DNA of 64,000 nt from the NCBI GenBank assembly GCA_947089135.1, contig CAMUJF010000001.1, forward strand, positions 62,001-126,000, written 5' to 3'. Below the pieces are notes generated by a model that was not told the DNA's origin, did no database searches, and saw nothing but the letters and a program-made list of their open reading frames with translations. Position numbers and translations under genes: made by a program. Origin of the DNA: an uncultured Clostridia bacterium (GTDB lineage Bacteria > Bacillota > Clostridia > Oscillospirales > Ruminococcaceae). Each line of letters opens with the position of its first letter. The first letter of the stretch is position 1. This document shows positions 31,291 to 39,718 of the stretch, in pieces.

Positions 31291-31518
31291 ATGGATCTCA
31301 GACTTAAAGAGCTTCGGTACAGCAATCACCTTTACCAGCGCCAGCTCGCCGAATATCTTCACTGTACCCAGCAGACATACTCCAGATACGAAACGGGAGA
31401 GCTTCAGCCCTCGCTTTTAGTTATGGAACGGCTCGCCGAGTTTTACGAAACCAGCGTTGATTACATTATGCGGCTGACGGACGATAAAATTCCTCACAAC
31501 CGCAAAAACAAACGCTGA
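31291..31518 (+). CDS. Small XRE-family DNA-binding protein
   Basis: 75 residues, essentially one Cro/C1 helix-turn-helix: LKELRYSNHLYQRQLAEYLH, then CTQQTYSRYETGELQPSL. The C-terminus has VDYIMRLTDD typical of single-domain XRE regulators. GGAGG is 7 nt before the ATG. It is a paralogue of the gene at 61793, sharing the YQR and CTQQTYSRYE-GELQ blocks. No adjacent toxin; target unknown. Confidence 0.85.
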   Translation: MDLRLKELRYSNHLYQRQLAEYLHCTQQTYSRYETGELQPSLLVMERLAEFYETSVDYIMRLTDDKIPHNRKNKR

Positions 31519-31546
31519 GGCCGAAAAACGGCATTCAGGAATTTTA

Positions 31547-31595
31547 GAACCTGTCTATATTAGGAAGTGTGCGCAGTTCCTATGTAGACAGGTTC
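31547..31595. mobile_element. Very short MITE-like inverted repeat with TTA flanks
   Basis: GAACCTGTCTA at 31547 and TAGACAGGTTC ending at 31595, the arms continuing inwards to about 20 bp, flanked by TTA on both sides. It shares GA-CCTGT ends and the target with the element at 11543-11701. No T run follows, so it is a poor terminator candidate for the XRE gene. Confidence 0.5.
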
Positions 31596-31795
31596 TTAAT
31601 GTTTCGGAGGAATTTTCCGCCCCGGCGGAGAGTTTCTCCGTTGTTTTTTTACACAAATCAAAACATTAGGGGCATAATTTTTTTGTTGAAATAAAAGAAA
31701 TCGCGGAAACATTATATACTTTTCCGAAATAAAGATGTATAATGTCAACGTGCGCAAAACGCAAACATACAATTTTTTAAAGGGGATAACTATTT

Positions 31796-32668
31796 ATGAA
31801 GAAAATTCTTGCGGCAATACTTTCAGTTTCGCTCTGCGGAGTTATGCTTTCCGCCTGCGGAAACGACAGCGGAACCGATACCGAGCTTACCGAAAGCGTG
31901 ACCTCGGCGGCTGCCGAAAATGACGGAAACGCTGACGGCGGCGAAACGACGGAATCTGAAGCCGAGTCCGAGACCGTACCGGAAACTGAGGCCGAAACAA
32001 CAGAAGAGACAGAGGCGGACGGCAACTCTGCAAGCGCGGCAAGCGGCTCTTATGCAAGCATTGACGAGTTCGCAAAGGACGGCAGCGTGTTTTCTCTGCC
32101 TACCGAAACCGTTTCCGCTGCCGACAGCCTTACATACAATTTTGTAAAGACCCTTGAGGGCGCGACCGAGTTCTACATGGACGTTGAAGCAACCGATGGA
32201 AGCATGACAATGGTGATGGCTCTGTCCGGAAAGGACATTTACATGAAAGTGGCGGAAGCTTCTTCCGATGAAAACCTTACCATTATGATAAAGGATTCCG
32301 TTATGTATATGATGGAGGACGCGACCAAGTCGGGCTACTATTTCACAGCCGACGAGGAAACTATGGGCGAATACGACCTTGAAGAGATTCTGAGCGAGAT
32401 CAACATGAACAAGGAGATCGAAGAAGCCGAGGACGTTAAGACCTGCAAGGTCGAGATCGGCGGCAAGGAGTACACCTTTGAGGTTCCCGAAACAAACGGG
32501 GGCTTCCTGTTTGACGGCGACAAGCTTTATGCGATAATCAATTCCGAGTCGGGTAGCGAGTTTAACGCGCTTATAGTTCACGAATTTTCGGGAACCGCTC
32601 CCTCGAACGTATTTGAGGTACCCTCGGATTACGAGCTGGTCGACCTCGAAGCAGCTATGGCTGAATAA
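31796..32668 (+). CDS. Lipoprotein of unknown function
   Basis: 290 residues. Lipoprotein signal (MKKILAAILSVSLCGVMLSA, lipobox LSAC, Cys about 21), a Thr/Glu-rich linker (about 22-85) and a beta-rich domain of about 200 residues (ADSLTYNFVKTLEGATEFYM; EEAEDVKTCKVEIGGKEYTF). Similar lipoproteins with an acidic Ser/Thr/Glu linker are common in Ruminococcus; no function is known. AAGGGG lies 10 nt before the start. Expressed from a TATAAT near 31737. Its terminator is inside the convergent SLOG gene. Confidence 0.75.
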   Translation: MKKILAAILSVSLCGVMLSACGNDSGTDTELTESVTSAAAENDGNADGGETTESEAESETVPETEAETTEETEADGNSASAASGSYASIDEFAKDGSVFSLPTETVSAADSLTYNFVKTLEGATEFYMDVEATDGSMTMVMALSGKDIYMKVAEASSDENLTIMIKDSVMYMMEDATKSGYYFTADEETMGEYDLEEILSEINMNKEIEEAEDVKTCKVEIGGKEYTFEVPETNGGFLFDGDKLYAIINSESGSEFNALIVHEFSGTAPSNVFEVPSDYELVDLEAAMAE

Positions 32669-32684
32669 ACTGCGCAGTAACTTC

Positions 32685-33152
32685 CTATTCTGCAAGATTA
32701 AAAATCTCAACGCCCTTGGCAATTGCCGTGCGGACGGTCTGACCCGTTCCGCACGGCGTTTTTTTATTGTAGTAGCACACGCAGCAGTCGGCATAAAACA
32801 CAAGCTTTTCGTTCCGCAGCTTCATACAGCCGTCAAAATAATGGCGCGACACATATTGCTCGTCGTCGGCAAAGACGCGTATCAGAGCGTGCAGAAGCTT
32901 TTGTTCGTCCCGCCACGCTTTCGTCTGCTCCGAACAGGCGCAGGGAAGTACAAGGTGCAGCTTGATCTTGGTATATTTTTCCCGCAGGGCAAGCACTGCC
33001 GCTTCACACAGCATATCCCACCCTACCGCGCCGCCCGCGTAAAAGTCGGTGCAGCCCATTTGGATAAGCTTTTCCAGAGTAGACATAAGCTTGTCTTTAA
33101 GCTCCGGAGTAATTTTAACGTCCCGATGTCCCGTAAAGCAAACCGATCTCAT
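32685..33152 (-). CDS. SLOG-superfamily protein (DUF1273/YpsA-like)
   Basis: 155 residues with a Rossmann-like fold start: FTGHRDVKI (residues 6-14), GGAVGWDMLCEAAVL (about 41-55), and the LVLPCACSEQTKAW segment. This matches the SLOG family, which binds nucleotides or related ligands in DprA, LOG and TIR-like systems. Function is unknown; YpsA affects cell division in some Bacillota. No partner gene is adjacent. The last 40 nt carry the terminator of the opposing gene. Confidence 0.75.
   Translation of the reverse strand: MRSVCFTGHRDVKITPELKDKLMSTLEKLIQMGCTDFYAGGAVGWDMLCEAAVLALREKYTKIKLHLVLPCACSEQTKAWRDEQKLLHALIRVFADDEQYVSRHYFDGCMKLRNEKLVFYADCCVCYYNKKTPCGTGQTVRTAIAKGVEIFNLAE
32725..32766 (+). 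terminator. Terminator for the lipoprotein gene, embedded in the SLOG coding sequence
   Basis: Perfect arms GCCGTGCGGA (32725-32734) and TCCGCACGGC (32748-32757) followed by a run of T residues, plus strand. It lies 57 nt after the lipoprotein stop and inside the SLOG codons for CGTGQTVRTA. Confidence 0.8.
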
Positions 33153-33290
33153 AAGAAAGTCCTCCGTACGTAATTAAATTCCTTATTTCTTATATTATAT
33201 CAGCTTTAATTACATATTTCAAGCATTTTAAGGAATATTAGTCCATATTAATATAATTATATGTATTATGATTACTATGGGTGATTAATT

Positions 33291-33623
33291 ATGATTGAAA
33301 TTGAAGTTGAAGAAGAAAAATTTGTAAATAGGCTAACACAATTAAGACAGCAAAAGAACGTTTCCGCTCGTGATATGAGCCTGTCTTTGGGGCAAAGCGA
33401 CGGCTATATCAATAAAATTGAAAACCGTAAATCCATGCCCTCGCTTTTCGGATTTTTATGTATATGTGACTATCTGGGCATTACCCCAAAAGAATTTTTT
33501 GATTACGAAACCAAAAGCCCCGTGATATCAAACGCGCTTTCCGACGAGATACGCAGGCTGGATTATGCCGAATCAATGCACATTCTGGAGGTGATCCGCG
33601 ACATAAACAAGCGGAGAAAATAA
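33291..33623 (+). CDS. XRE-family DNA-binding protein
   Basis: 110 residues. A short acidic N-terminus, then a helix-turn-helix (LRQQKNVSARDMSLSLGQSD, then GYINKIENRKSMPSL) and a C-terminal helical tail (YAESMHILEVIRDINKRRK). GGGTG lies 7 nt before the ATG. Not closely like the other two small XRE proteins. Followed by a symmetric AT-rich terminator. Target unknown. Confidence 0.85.
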   Translation: MIEIEVEEEKFVNRLTQLRQQKNVSARDMSLSLGQSDGYINKIENRKSMPSLFGFLCICDYLGITPKEFFDYETKSPVISNALSDEIRRLDYAESMHILEVIRDINKRRK

Positions 33624-33650
33624 AATATAAACCGCTTTGGTTTATATTTT
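33622..33650 (+). terminator. Terminator of the XRE gene
   Basis: AAAATATAAACC / GGTTTATATTTT arms around GCTTT, adjoining the stop codon. Confidence 0.65.
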
Positions 33651-33745
33651 CTGCAATTCCTGAAAGCGGCAAATATTGTTTTGTGCAAATTCTACAAAGA
33701 ATTTAACGTTTTGTACTCTAATTTGTGGAAAATGTTGTTAAAGCA

Positions 33746-33774
33746 TTGCAATCTGTGAGCAAATAAGCTATAAT
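33746..33774 (+). promoter_or_regulatory. Promoter of the EF-G paralogue
   Basis: TTGCAA (33746-33751), 17 bp, TATAAT (33769-33774), about 90 nt before the start. Confidence 0.75.
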
Positions 33775-33862
33775 ATATGGTGTTAAAAAATAAATTTTTG
33801 TTTATTTGTAACAATAAAAATTGCTGCAAATATTCAGATAAGAACAGGAGTTGTATACCCAT

Positions 33863-35938
33863 ATGAAACACTACGGAACCGACGCAATCAGGAACATCGC
33901 CATTGCCGGTCATGCCGGTTCGGGCAAGACCTCCCTCGCTGAAGCCCTTTTGTTCAGAGCGGGAGCCTCCGACAGACTCGGAAAAACCGACGACGGCACC
34001 ACCGTCTGCGACTACGACCCCGAGGAAATAAAGCGCAAGGTCTCTCTAAGCACGTCGCTTGCTTCATTTGTCAGCAATGATATAAAAGTAAATCTTTTGG
34101 ATACCCCCGGTCTGTTCGACTTCGCGGGAGGTATGCACGAGGGCATAACCGCAGCAGGTACGGTAATGATAACCGTTTCCGCAAAGTCGGGCGTAAAGGT
34201 TGGTACCGAAAAGGCATACGACCTTGCCTGCGAACTGGGTAAACCCAAAATGTTTGTTGTAACAAAGGTAGACGACGCGGACGCTAACTTCTATAACGTC
34301 CTCACCGACCTGAAAACCAAGTTCGGACCTACAGTCTGCCCTGTTGTGGTTCCCGTTATCAAGGACAGAAAGGTAGTTTCCTTTGTAAATCTTATCGAAA
34401 TGAAAGCCTATACTTACGACGCTAAGGGCAACGCGGTAGAGACCGAAATGCCCACCGCCGAAATATCCGAGAAAATGGAATACCGTATGGACGGTCTGGT
34501 TGCGGCGTTCTCCGAAGCGGTAGCCGAAACGGACGACGACCTCATGGAAAAATTCTTCGAGGGCGAGCCTTTCACCCAGAAAGAGCTTGTACACGGTATA
34601 CACAAGGGAATGAACAACGGTATCATCACTCCCGTGGTGTGCTGTTCCTCAACCACTACGGCGGGAATAGATATGCTGCTCAAGGAAATAGAGCTGCTGC
34701 TCCCCTCGCCGCGGGACAATAAGCCTGTGCTTTCCGAGGATATGAGCGGCGAGCCTGTTGAGATAGCCTACGACGAAAACGCTCCCGCGGCGGCTTTCGT
34801 TTTCAAGACTATTGCCGACCCGTTTGTTGGAAAGATGTCCTTTATAAAGGTTATCGGCGGTACGCTTAAAGCCAACACAGAATATGTAAACACAGCGGCC
34901 GGAGCTTCCGAAAAGATAGGCAAGCTCTACAGTCTCTGCGGCAAGAAGCAGACGGAAATAACCGAAGCAACTGCGGGAGACATTGCCGTTGCCGTAAAGA
35001 TCGGCGCGGGTACCTCCGATACCCTCTGCGCAGCGGAAAGAAAGGTAAAGATCCCCGCGATAGATTTCCCCAAGCCTTGCTACCGTATGGCGGTATCCGC
35101 AAAGGCTCAGGGAGACGAAAGCAAGATCAGCGCAGGTATCCAGCGTCTCTGCGAGGAGGACAAAACTCTTTGGTACGGTCTCGACCCATTTACAAAAGAG
35201 CAGATACTGAGCGGTCTGGGCGAGCAGCACCTTGATGTTGCAGCCGCGAAGCTCAAGGCGAAATTCGGCGCGGACGTTGTGCTGAAAGAACCTAAGATCG
35301 CCTACAGAGAAACTATCCGCAAAAAGGTAAAGGTAGAGGGCAAGCACAAGAAACAGAGCGGCGGTCACGGTCAGTACGGTCACGTATGGATAGAATTTGA
35401 GCCCTGTCTCTCCGATGACCTTGTTTTCGAGGAAAAGGTGTTCGGCGGCGCGGTACCCAAGAACTTCTTCCCCGCGGTTGAAAAAGGCTTGCAGGAAAGC
35501 ATGAAGAAAGGCGTTTTGGCAGGCTGCCCCGTAACGGGACTCAAAGCCGTGCTTGTAGACGGCTCATACCACCCCGTTGACAGCTCCGAAATGGCGTTCA
35601 AGACCGCGGCTTCCATTGCCTTTAAGGAGGGTCTGAAGCAGGCCGATCCCACTATCCTTGAACCTATAGGCAAGCTTACCGTAACTGCTCCCGACGACAA
35701 CACGGGCGATATCATGGGCGACCTTAACAAGCGCCGCGGAAGAGTAATAGGAATGAACCCCGCAGCCAAAAAGGGAATGACCGTTATCGAAGCGGAAGTC
35801 CCCACAAGGGAAATGCAGAGCTTTACCACTCAGCTTCGCCAGATAACCCGCGGACACGGAAGCTTTACTCTCGAACATCTGAGATACGAGCAGCTGCCCG
35901 GAAACCTTGTGAGCGAAGTCATTCTCGCCAACGAATAA
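33863..35938 (+). CDS. Elongation factor G-like protein (second EF-G, not the fusA of the str operon)
   Basis: 691 residues in the EF-G domain order. G1 is GHAGSGKTS (about 14-22), G3 DTPGLFDFAGG (about 79-89), G4 VTKVDDAD; domain IV has KKQSGGHGQYGHVWIEF and the C-terminal LRQITRGHGSFTLEH block. In the usual fusA the switch I region reads around ERGITI; here it is KRKVSLSTSL, as in the EF-G II/FusA2 group. It is alone, away from rpsL/rpsG/tufA, with its own promoter and terminator. A role in ribosome recycling or a stress-specific step is likely but not shown. The start at 33863 has AGGAG 12 nt upstream. Confidence 0.92.
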   Translation: MKHYGTDAIRNIAIAGHAGSGKTSLAEALLFRAGASDRLGKTDDGTTVCDYDPEEIKRKVSLSTSLASFVSNDIKVNLLDTPGLFDFAGGMHEGITAAGTVMITVSAKSGVKVGTEKAYDLACELGKPKMFVVTKVDDADANFYNVLTDLKTKFGPTVCPVVVPVIKDRKVVSFVNLIEMKAYTYDAKGNAVETEMPTAEISEKMEYRMDGLVAAFSEAVAETDDDLMEKFFEGEPFTQKELVHGIHKGMNNGIITPVVCCSSTTTAGIDMLLKEIELLLPSPRDNKPVLSEDMSGEPVEIAYDENAPAAAFVFKTIADPFVGKMSFIKVIGGTLKANTEYVNTAAGASEKIGKLYSLCGKKQTEITEATAGDIAVAVKIGAGTSDTLCAAERKVKIPAIDFPKPCYRMAVSAKAQGDESKISAGIQRLCEEDKTLWYGLDPFTKEQILSGLGEQHLDVAAAKLKAKFGADVVLKEPKIAYRETIRKKVKVEGKHKKQSGGHGQYGHVWIEFEPCLSDDLVFEEKVFGGAVPKNFFPAVEKGLQESMKKGVLAGCPVTGLKAVLVDGSYHPVDSSEMAFKTAASIAFKEGLKQADPTILEPIGKLTVTAPDDNTGDIMGDLNKRRGRVIGMNPAAKKGMTVIEAEVPTREMQSFTTQLRQITRGHGSFTLEHLRYEQLPGNLVSEVILANE

Positions 35939-35957
35939 ACGAACATACCGGCAATTC

Positions 35958-36018
35958 TTTTGCAGGGGACGAACATTCAGCTTATCCGGTTTGCTCGGCT
36001 GTTTGTCCCCTGCAAAAA
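35958..36018 (+). terminator. Terminator of the EF-G paralogue
   Basis: TTTTGCAGGGGAC / GTCCCCTGCAAAA arms around a 34-nt loop, 20 nt after the stop. Confidence 0.75.
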
Positions 36019-36098
36019 ATCATAGTCTCAATTGACAATTAATTAACATTTGAACTGCCGGCTGAGACAAAAAAATATGACAAATTACACAAAATATA

Positions 36099-36127
36099 TT
36101 GACAAGGTTTGTTTTTTATACTAAAAT
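36099..36127 (+). promoter_or_regulatory. Promoter of the secreted protein at 36247
   Basis: TTGACA (36099-36104), 17 bp, TAAAAT (36122-36127). The 110-nt leader that follows can form a hairpin with arms ATCAGC/GCTGAT (36148-36184) and an inner CTCG/CGAG. Confidence 0.65.
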
Positions 36128-36246
36128 ATTTAGTGTAACTTTGTATTATCAGCAAGCCTCGCATAATTCGAGTATTCCGCTGATCCGGTGTTGTCCTTGG
36201 GTGAGGCGCGCTTGTTAAGGCATAAACCGAAAGGATTGAACGCATA

Positions 36247-36978
36247 ATGAAATTAAAGAAATTATTGTCGGCGGCGGTCGCTTCCGTTCTGACGGCGGCA
36301 AGCGCGGCTTTTACGGTCTCCGCGCTGAACGACGGTGAGGCTGCGTACTGCTTTGATACCGATGCCGCCCTGACTGAGTGGCAGACTTACGGATCAGTTG
36401 AAGAAACAGGCTTTCAGGCTGTTCAGACAACGCTTGTATCCAAAAACGGAAACGGCTCTCTGCTCGTTTCGGAAAATGTTCCGGAAGAACCTGAAAACCG
36501 TTTTGGAGGAATGTATATCGACGCCGCCGCACTCGGATTAGACAACTTTCAGGGCTGCACGGTGGAAATGAGCGTGCTTCTTTGTGAAAATGCCGAGGGC
36601 TTTTATGATGATCTTTCGCTGTTTTCCGACGGAATGATTTGGCTGACCTCAACTCCCGAAACTCTCAGCACAAGCGAATGGACGACCGTCACGCTGGAGA
36701 TACCGCAGAACGCCACCAATAGCCGAGTAGGATTTACTATCCCGACGTTTCTCCCGCATAAAGGCGATATAGTTTATATTGACGATTTTTCCGTTACAGA
36801 CTCCGAGGGAAACATCATTGCCAACAAAGGGGATTATTATGCAAAAGAGGTAACGTCCTCGGAAAAGGTTTCATCGGGAACAAATATTGTACTTACAGTC
36901 CTGCTGGTCGTGCTTATCCTTGTTATAGTCGGAGGAATAGGTCTTATCGTTTCCTCGGCGATCAAACGCTTTTCGTAA
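36247..36978 (+). CDS. Membrane-anchored secreted protein with a beta-rich domain
   Basis: 243 residues. Signal peptide (MKLKKLLSAAVASVLTAASA, cleavage near VSA), a domain of about 165 residues (AAYCFDTDAALTEWQTYGS at its start, ending in DIVYIDDFSVTDSEGNII) that resembles galactose-binding or carbohydrate-binding folds, and a C-terminal membrane helix (NIVLTVLLVVLILVIVGGIG) with a short basic tail. Unlike the array at 26.7-31 kb it has no TGN motif, so it stays in the membrane. GAAAGGA precedes the ATG. Ligand unknown. Confidence 0.75.
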   Translation: MKLKKLLSAAVASVLTAASAAFTVSALNDGEAAYCFDTDAALTEWQTYGSVEETGFQAVQTTLVSKNGNGSLLVSENVPEEPENRFGGMYIDAAALGLDNFQGCTVEMSVLLCENAEGFYDDLSLFSDGMIWLTSTPETLSTSEWTTVTLEIPQNATNSRVGFTIPTFLPHKGDIVYIDDFSVTDSEGNIIANKGDYYAKEVTSSEKVSSGTNIVLTVLLVVLILVIVGGIGLIVSSAIKRFS

Positions 36979-36994
36979 TAAAATTGTGACAATA

Positions 36995-37045
36995 TTCCCC
37001 CGAAGGACGATCCGTATTCCTGCGGCAGCCGGCGGGGGATTTTTC
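36995..37045 (+). terminator. Terminator after the secreted protein gene
   Basis: TCCCCCG / CGGGGGA arms with a T run; 17 nt after the stop. Confidence 0.6.
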
Positions 37046-37143
37046 TGCGGCATTACTTACGGAAGTTACGGCAGCTTTGGCATCTTTAGCAGCTGTGACT
37101 CACGAACTGTAATCTTCGCGACATCTATGTAACCAAAATGTTC

Positions 37144-37172
37144 TTGATTTTTTTCCTGCTTCGGGGTATTAT
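37144..37172 (+). promoter_or_regulatory. Promoter of the membrane protein at 37254
   Basis: TTGATT (37144-37149), 17 bp, TATTAT (37167-37172). The predicted transcript starts near 37179, which rules against an upstream GTG there as the start codon. Confidence 0.65.
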
Positions 37173-37253
37173 TATAGAGTGAAAGCTTTCCGTAAAGGAA
37201 AATACCGAACATATGCGAAAGGAGACTGTTCCCCAGAGGAGCATATTCAAAAA

Positions 37254-38174
37254 ATGGAAAAAGTAAAAAAGATAGTCACCAACAAATGGTTTATACTTGC
37301 AGTAAGCATACTTTGCTCGGCATATACCGTTTGCCTGATATATTTTGCCTACGCCGTGTTTTTTTACGATATCGTATACACCGACAAAACAATGTTTGCG
37401 GTGATCTATTCGGCATTTTCGCTTATAGCGGGACTCCTGTTCTTCTACACGAGACGTTCCTTTATAACCTGCCTTATCAGTATGATAAATATGGTTATGT
37501 TCTTCCCCACGCTTCTGCTTGACTGGGGAAACTGGCCGCTGTTGATACCTGCGGCAATGGTAACGCTTTTCGGATTTTTCTGCTGCAAAATGAACGATAC
37601 GATAAAAACTGTTTTCGGCACGATATTCCTGCTGATGTATATTCTGGGAAGCATAGCTTTTTTCCTTATTATGAACGTATTTACAGTCACAACCGTGGAT
37701 ACGCTGCTAACGCCTCCGGGAGGCATAGTCTCGCCCTCGGAAAACTTCCGCTGCTATGTGCTGGACGTTAAGAACAAGTCCTCCGGAAAGGTAGCCGTCT
37801 ATGTGCAGCCCAACAAGCTTGACGAGAATATCAAAGTCATTAAGCTTAAAACTACGATAAAACGCCTTGTAAAACAGGCAAACAAAGAAAACAGGGACGA
37901 CGCCCTCAACTACGACGTTCACTGGGAGGGTGAAAAGCTCTTTATCAACGGAGAGGAATACTTCGACGAATCGGACTACACCACTGTAAACGAAAGCGGA
38001 GAGCTTACCTACGACTTCTCCGAGGGCTTTTGGACGCACACCTACTTTGAGGTGGACTATCCTATCATTGAGCTTATAGACCGCTTCAAGACCGTCATAA
38101 CCGACAAGCTCAGCGAGATAAAAAATGACGAAAACGCAGTAACGACTACGGTTTCCACTACCGTTTCGGAATAA
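37254..38174 (+). CDS. Membrane protein of unknown function
   Basis: 306 residues. Five to six membrane segments in the first 160 residues (FILAVSILCSAYTVCLIYF; MLFFPTLL-type helices), then an extracytoplasmic region of about 140 residues with alternating strands (FRCYVLDVKNKSSGKVAVYV) and a Thr/Val tail (TTTVSTTVSE). No motif recognised. The start is set at 37254 by GAGGAG 12 nt upstream and by the promoter position. Monocistronic. Confidence 0.7.
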   Translation: MEKVKKIVTNKWFILAVSILCSAYTVCLIYFAYAVFFYDIVYTDKTMFAVIYSAFSLIAGLLFFYTRRSFITCLISMINMVMFFPTLLLDWGNWPLLIPAAMVTLFGFFCCKMNDTIKTVFGTIFLLMYILGSIAFFLIMNVFTVTTVDTLLTPPGGIVSPSENFRCYVLDVKNKSSGKVAVYVQPNKLDENIKVIKLKTTIKRLVKQANKENRDDALNYDVHWEGEKLFINGEEYFDESDYTTVNESGELTYDFSEGFWTHTYFEVDYPIIELIDRFKTVITDKLSEIKNDENAVTTTVSTTVSE

Positions 38175-38182
38175 AACAGACC

Positions 38183-38213
38183 GGCAGGAGGCTGATATAT
38201 CCTCCTGCCCATT
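38183..38213 (+). terminator. Hairpin after the membrane protein gene
   Basis: GGCAGGAGG / CCTCCTGCC arms, 8 nt past the stop; the T run is weak. Confidence 0.55.
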
Positions 38214-38271
38214 GTTACTTTGTAAAAAATTCAAGTTTGTTGAACAAGGGGCTGATAACAAACTATGGTAT

Positions 38272-38355
38272 AAAAATCGGCAAAGGGGATAGGGGTGAGT
38301 CGGAAAGGGAGCGCGAGGGGAAACCCTGCAGGGGAAAGGGGAAATGCCGATTTTT
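38272..38355. repeat. Inverted-repeat block with purine-rich interior
   Basis: AAAAATCGGCA (38272-38282) and TGCCGATTTTT (38345-38355) enclose about 60 nt of G-rich DNA with GGGG runs. A C-rich stretch follows (CCCCTTTCTCC). Part of the 38175-38823 gap, which otherwise holds only repeats and the Nudix promoter. Confidence 0.5.
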
Positions 38356-38391
38356 GTTGGGTTTTGTTTTTCCCCTTTCTCCTATAGGGTG

Positions 38392-38457
38392 TCCCCTCGT
38401 ACACCTGTAAACGAGTAACTATTTTCCGAAAAAGCATCTAAATTTCAAAAACATACA
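38392..38457 (+). repeat. 64-bp dispersed repeat, copy 2
   Basis: Begins CCCTCGTACACCTGTAAACG; matches 23071-23134 with a handful of substitutions. The two copies lie upstream of unrelated genes in the same orientation. Confidence 0.65.
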
Positions 38458-38622
38458 GCTTTATGCAAGATTTAGAATTCACAGAGTACTGATCCTTTAT
38501 TAGAATTATGACAAGAAATCGTCGATAAAACTTTCATATATGGTTTTTGCGGCGGGAGATTGTCAATAATTCAATAAAGGATTAGTATTAGTCAACTTTT
38601 TTATATTTTTTTCAAAAAATAC

Positions 38623-38823
38623 GAGACAAACGCGATATTTTGTGTTATAATTATATTAACTTATATTATCACAGAACCGTCCGCAGCATCAAGCGCAAAG
38701 ATTCAGTCTTTTGCGCTGTGCCAATGTTGAGCTATCGTCTCGGAAGAGTATTGCTGTTCTCTGCTATAGACGCCGGAATGCATAAGGCTCAAGCCCTTGG
38801 ACGGCTTCGGAAAGGAAGTACAT
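38623..38823 (+). promoter_or_regulatory. Promoter and structured leader of the Nudix gene
   Basis: GAGACA (38623-38628), 17 bp, TATAAT (38646-38651), then a leader of about 170 nt. It contains a hairpin AGCGCAAAGA/TCTTTTGCGCT (38692-38716). The length is more than needed for a simple ribosome site; no known riboswitch was recognised. Confidence 0.5.
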
Positions 38824-39231
38824 ATGACCCATGAAAAATCATGCGGCGCAATAGTCTACCGTAAACATCACGGCAACATTGAGATACTGCTCATCAAGCA
38901 TATCAACAGCGGGCACTGGTCTTTTCCCAAGGGACATGTTGAGGACGGCGAAACGGAGACGGAGACTGCCAAGCGCGAGATACTTGAGGAGACCGGAGTT
39001 GACGTTATAATCGACCCTACTTTCCGCGAGACTGTTCAGTATTTCCCCCGCAAGGACGCGCAAAAGGTAGTGGTATATTTTATAGCAAAGGCAAAAAATT
39101 ACGACTTTGTCCCCCAAGAGGACGAGATCGCCGAGATCAAGTGGGTCGACATCGGACACGCCACTTCGGTGCTTACTTACGAGAATGACAAGTCCATTGT
39201 GAACAAGGCGAAAAAGGCTATCAGGGACTGA
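38824..39231 (+). CDS. Nudix hydrolase, probable bis(5'-nucleosyl)-tetraphosphatase
   Basis: 135 residues. The Nudix box is complete: GHVEDGE followed by the REILEETG segment (about residues 37-59). The beginning KSCGAIVYRK and the block WSFPKGHVEDGE are typical of the Ap4A hydrolase subgroup. The start at 38824 has AAAGGAAG upstream. It is convergent with the ribosomal operon and separated from rplQ by a shared terminator. Substrate inferred from subgroup only. Confidence 0.85.
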   Translation: MTHEKSCGAIVYRKHHGNIEILLIKHINSGHWSFPKGHVEDGETETETAKREILEETGVDVIIDPTFRETVQYFPRKDAQKVVVYFIAKAKNYDFVPQEDEIAEIKWVDIGHATSVLTYENDKSIVNKAKKAIRD

Positions 39232-39276
39232 TGTCCGGATTTTGCTTTTGTCCGTAAAAACTCAAATGATAAACAA

Positions 39277-39305
39277 AAAGGGTACCGCACAGCGCGGTAC
39301 CCTTT
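39277..39305. terminator. Bidirectional terminator between the Nudix gene and the ribosomal operon
   Basis: Perfect AAAGGGTACCGC / GCGGTACCCTTT arms. It ends the alpha part of the ribosomal operon after rplQ and, in the other direction, the Nudix transcript. Confidence 0.88.
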
Positions 39306-39320
39306 AATTTTACTGATAAA

Positions 39321-39662
39321 TCAAACCAGTGAAATAATAGCCATTTCAGCAGCGTCGCCCCGTCTGGGACCGATCTTGACGATCCTTGTATAGCCGCCGT
39401 TTCTGTCGGCGTACTTAGGTGCGATATCGTCAAACAGCTTCTTTACCACGTCCTCCTTGGTGACGTAAGCAAGAACCTGACGCTTGGAGTGCAGGTCGTT
39501 TGTCTTGGCGGTAGTGATCATCTTTTCCGCCATAGACCGAACCTCTTTGGCTCTGGTTACTGTTGTTTCGATCTTGCCGTTCTCAAGCAGGTATGTTACC
39601 ATAGCTCTGAGCATAGCCTTTCTGTGGTCGCTTGTGCGTCCGAGTTTTCTGGTTCCCGGCAT
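39321..39662 (-). CDS. rplQ: 50S ribosomal protein L17
   Basis: 113 residues, short bacterial form. The beginning MPGTRKLGRTSDHRKAMLRA and the C-terminal GYTRIVKIGPRRGDAAEMAI are characteristic. L17 sits near the exit tunnel of the 50S subunit. Last gene of the operon, 56 nt after rpoA, followed by a strong terminator. Confidence 0.97.
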   Translation of the reverse strand: MPGTRKLGRTSDHRKAMLRAMVTYLLENGKIETTVTRAKEVRSMAEKMITTAKTNDLHSKRQVLAYVTKEDVVKKLFDDIAPKYADRNGGYTRIVKIGPRRGDAAEMAIISLV

Positions 39663-39718
39663 TTATATTCACTCCTAACATATCAAAGTTTACGGCGTTT
39701 GGTTTCCGCCGAGTCGGG

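Noticed and set aside
31547..31595. Terminator for the XRE gene
   Set aside because: No T run follows the stem and TTA flanks both sides, which fits a miniature mobile element better.
38272..38355. G-quadruplex in the GGGG-rich block
   Set aside because: The G runs are separated by one long loop and the flanking inverted repeat explains the structure more simply.
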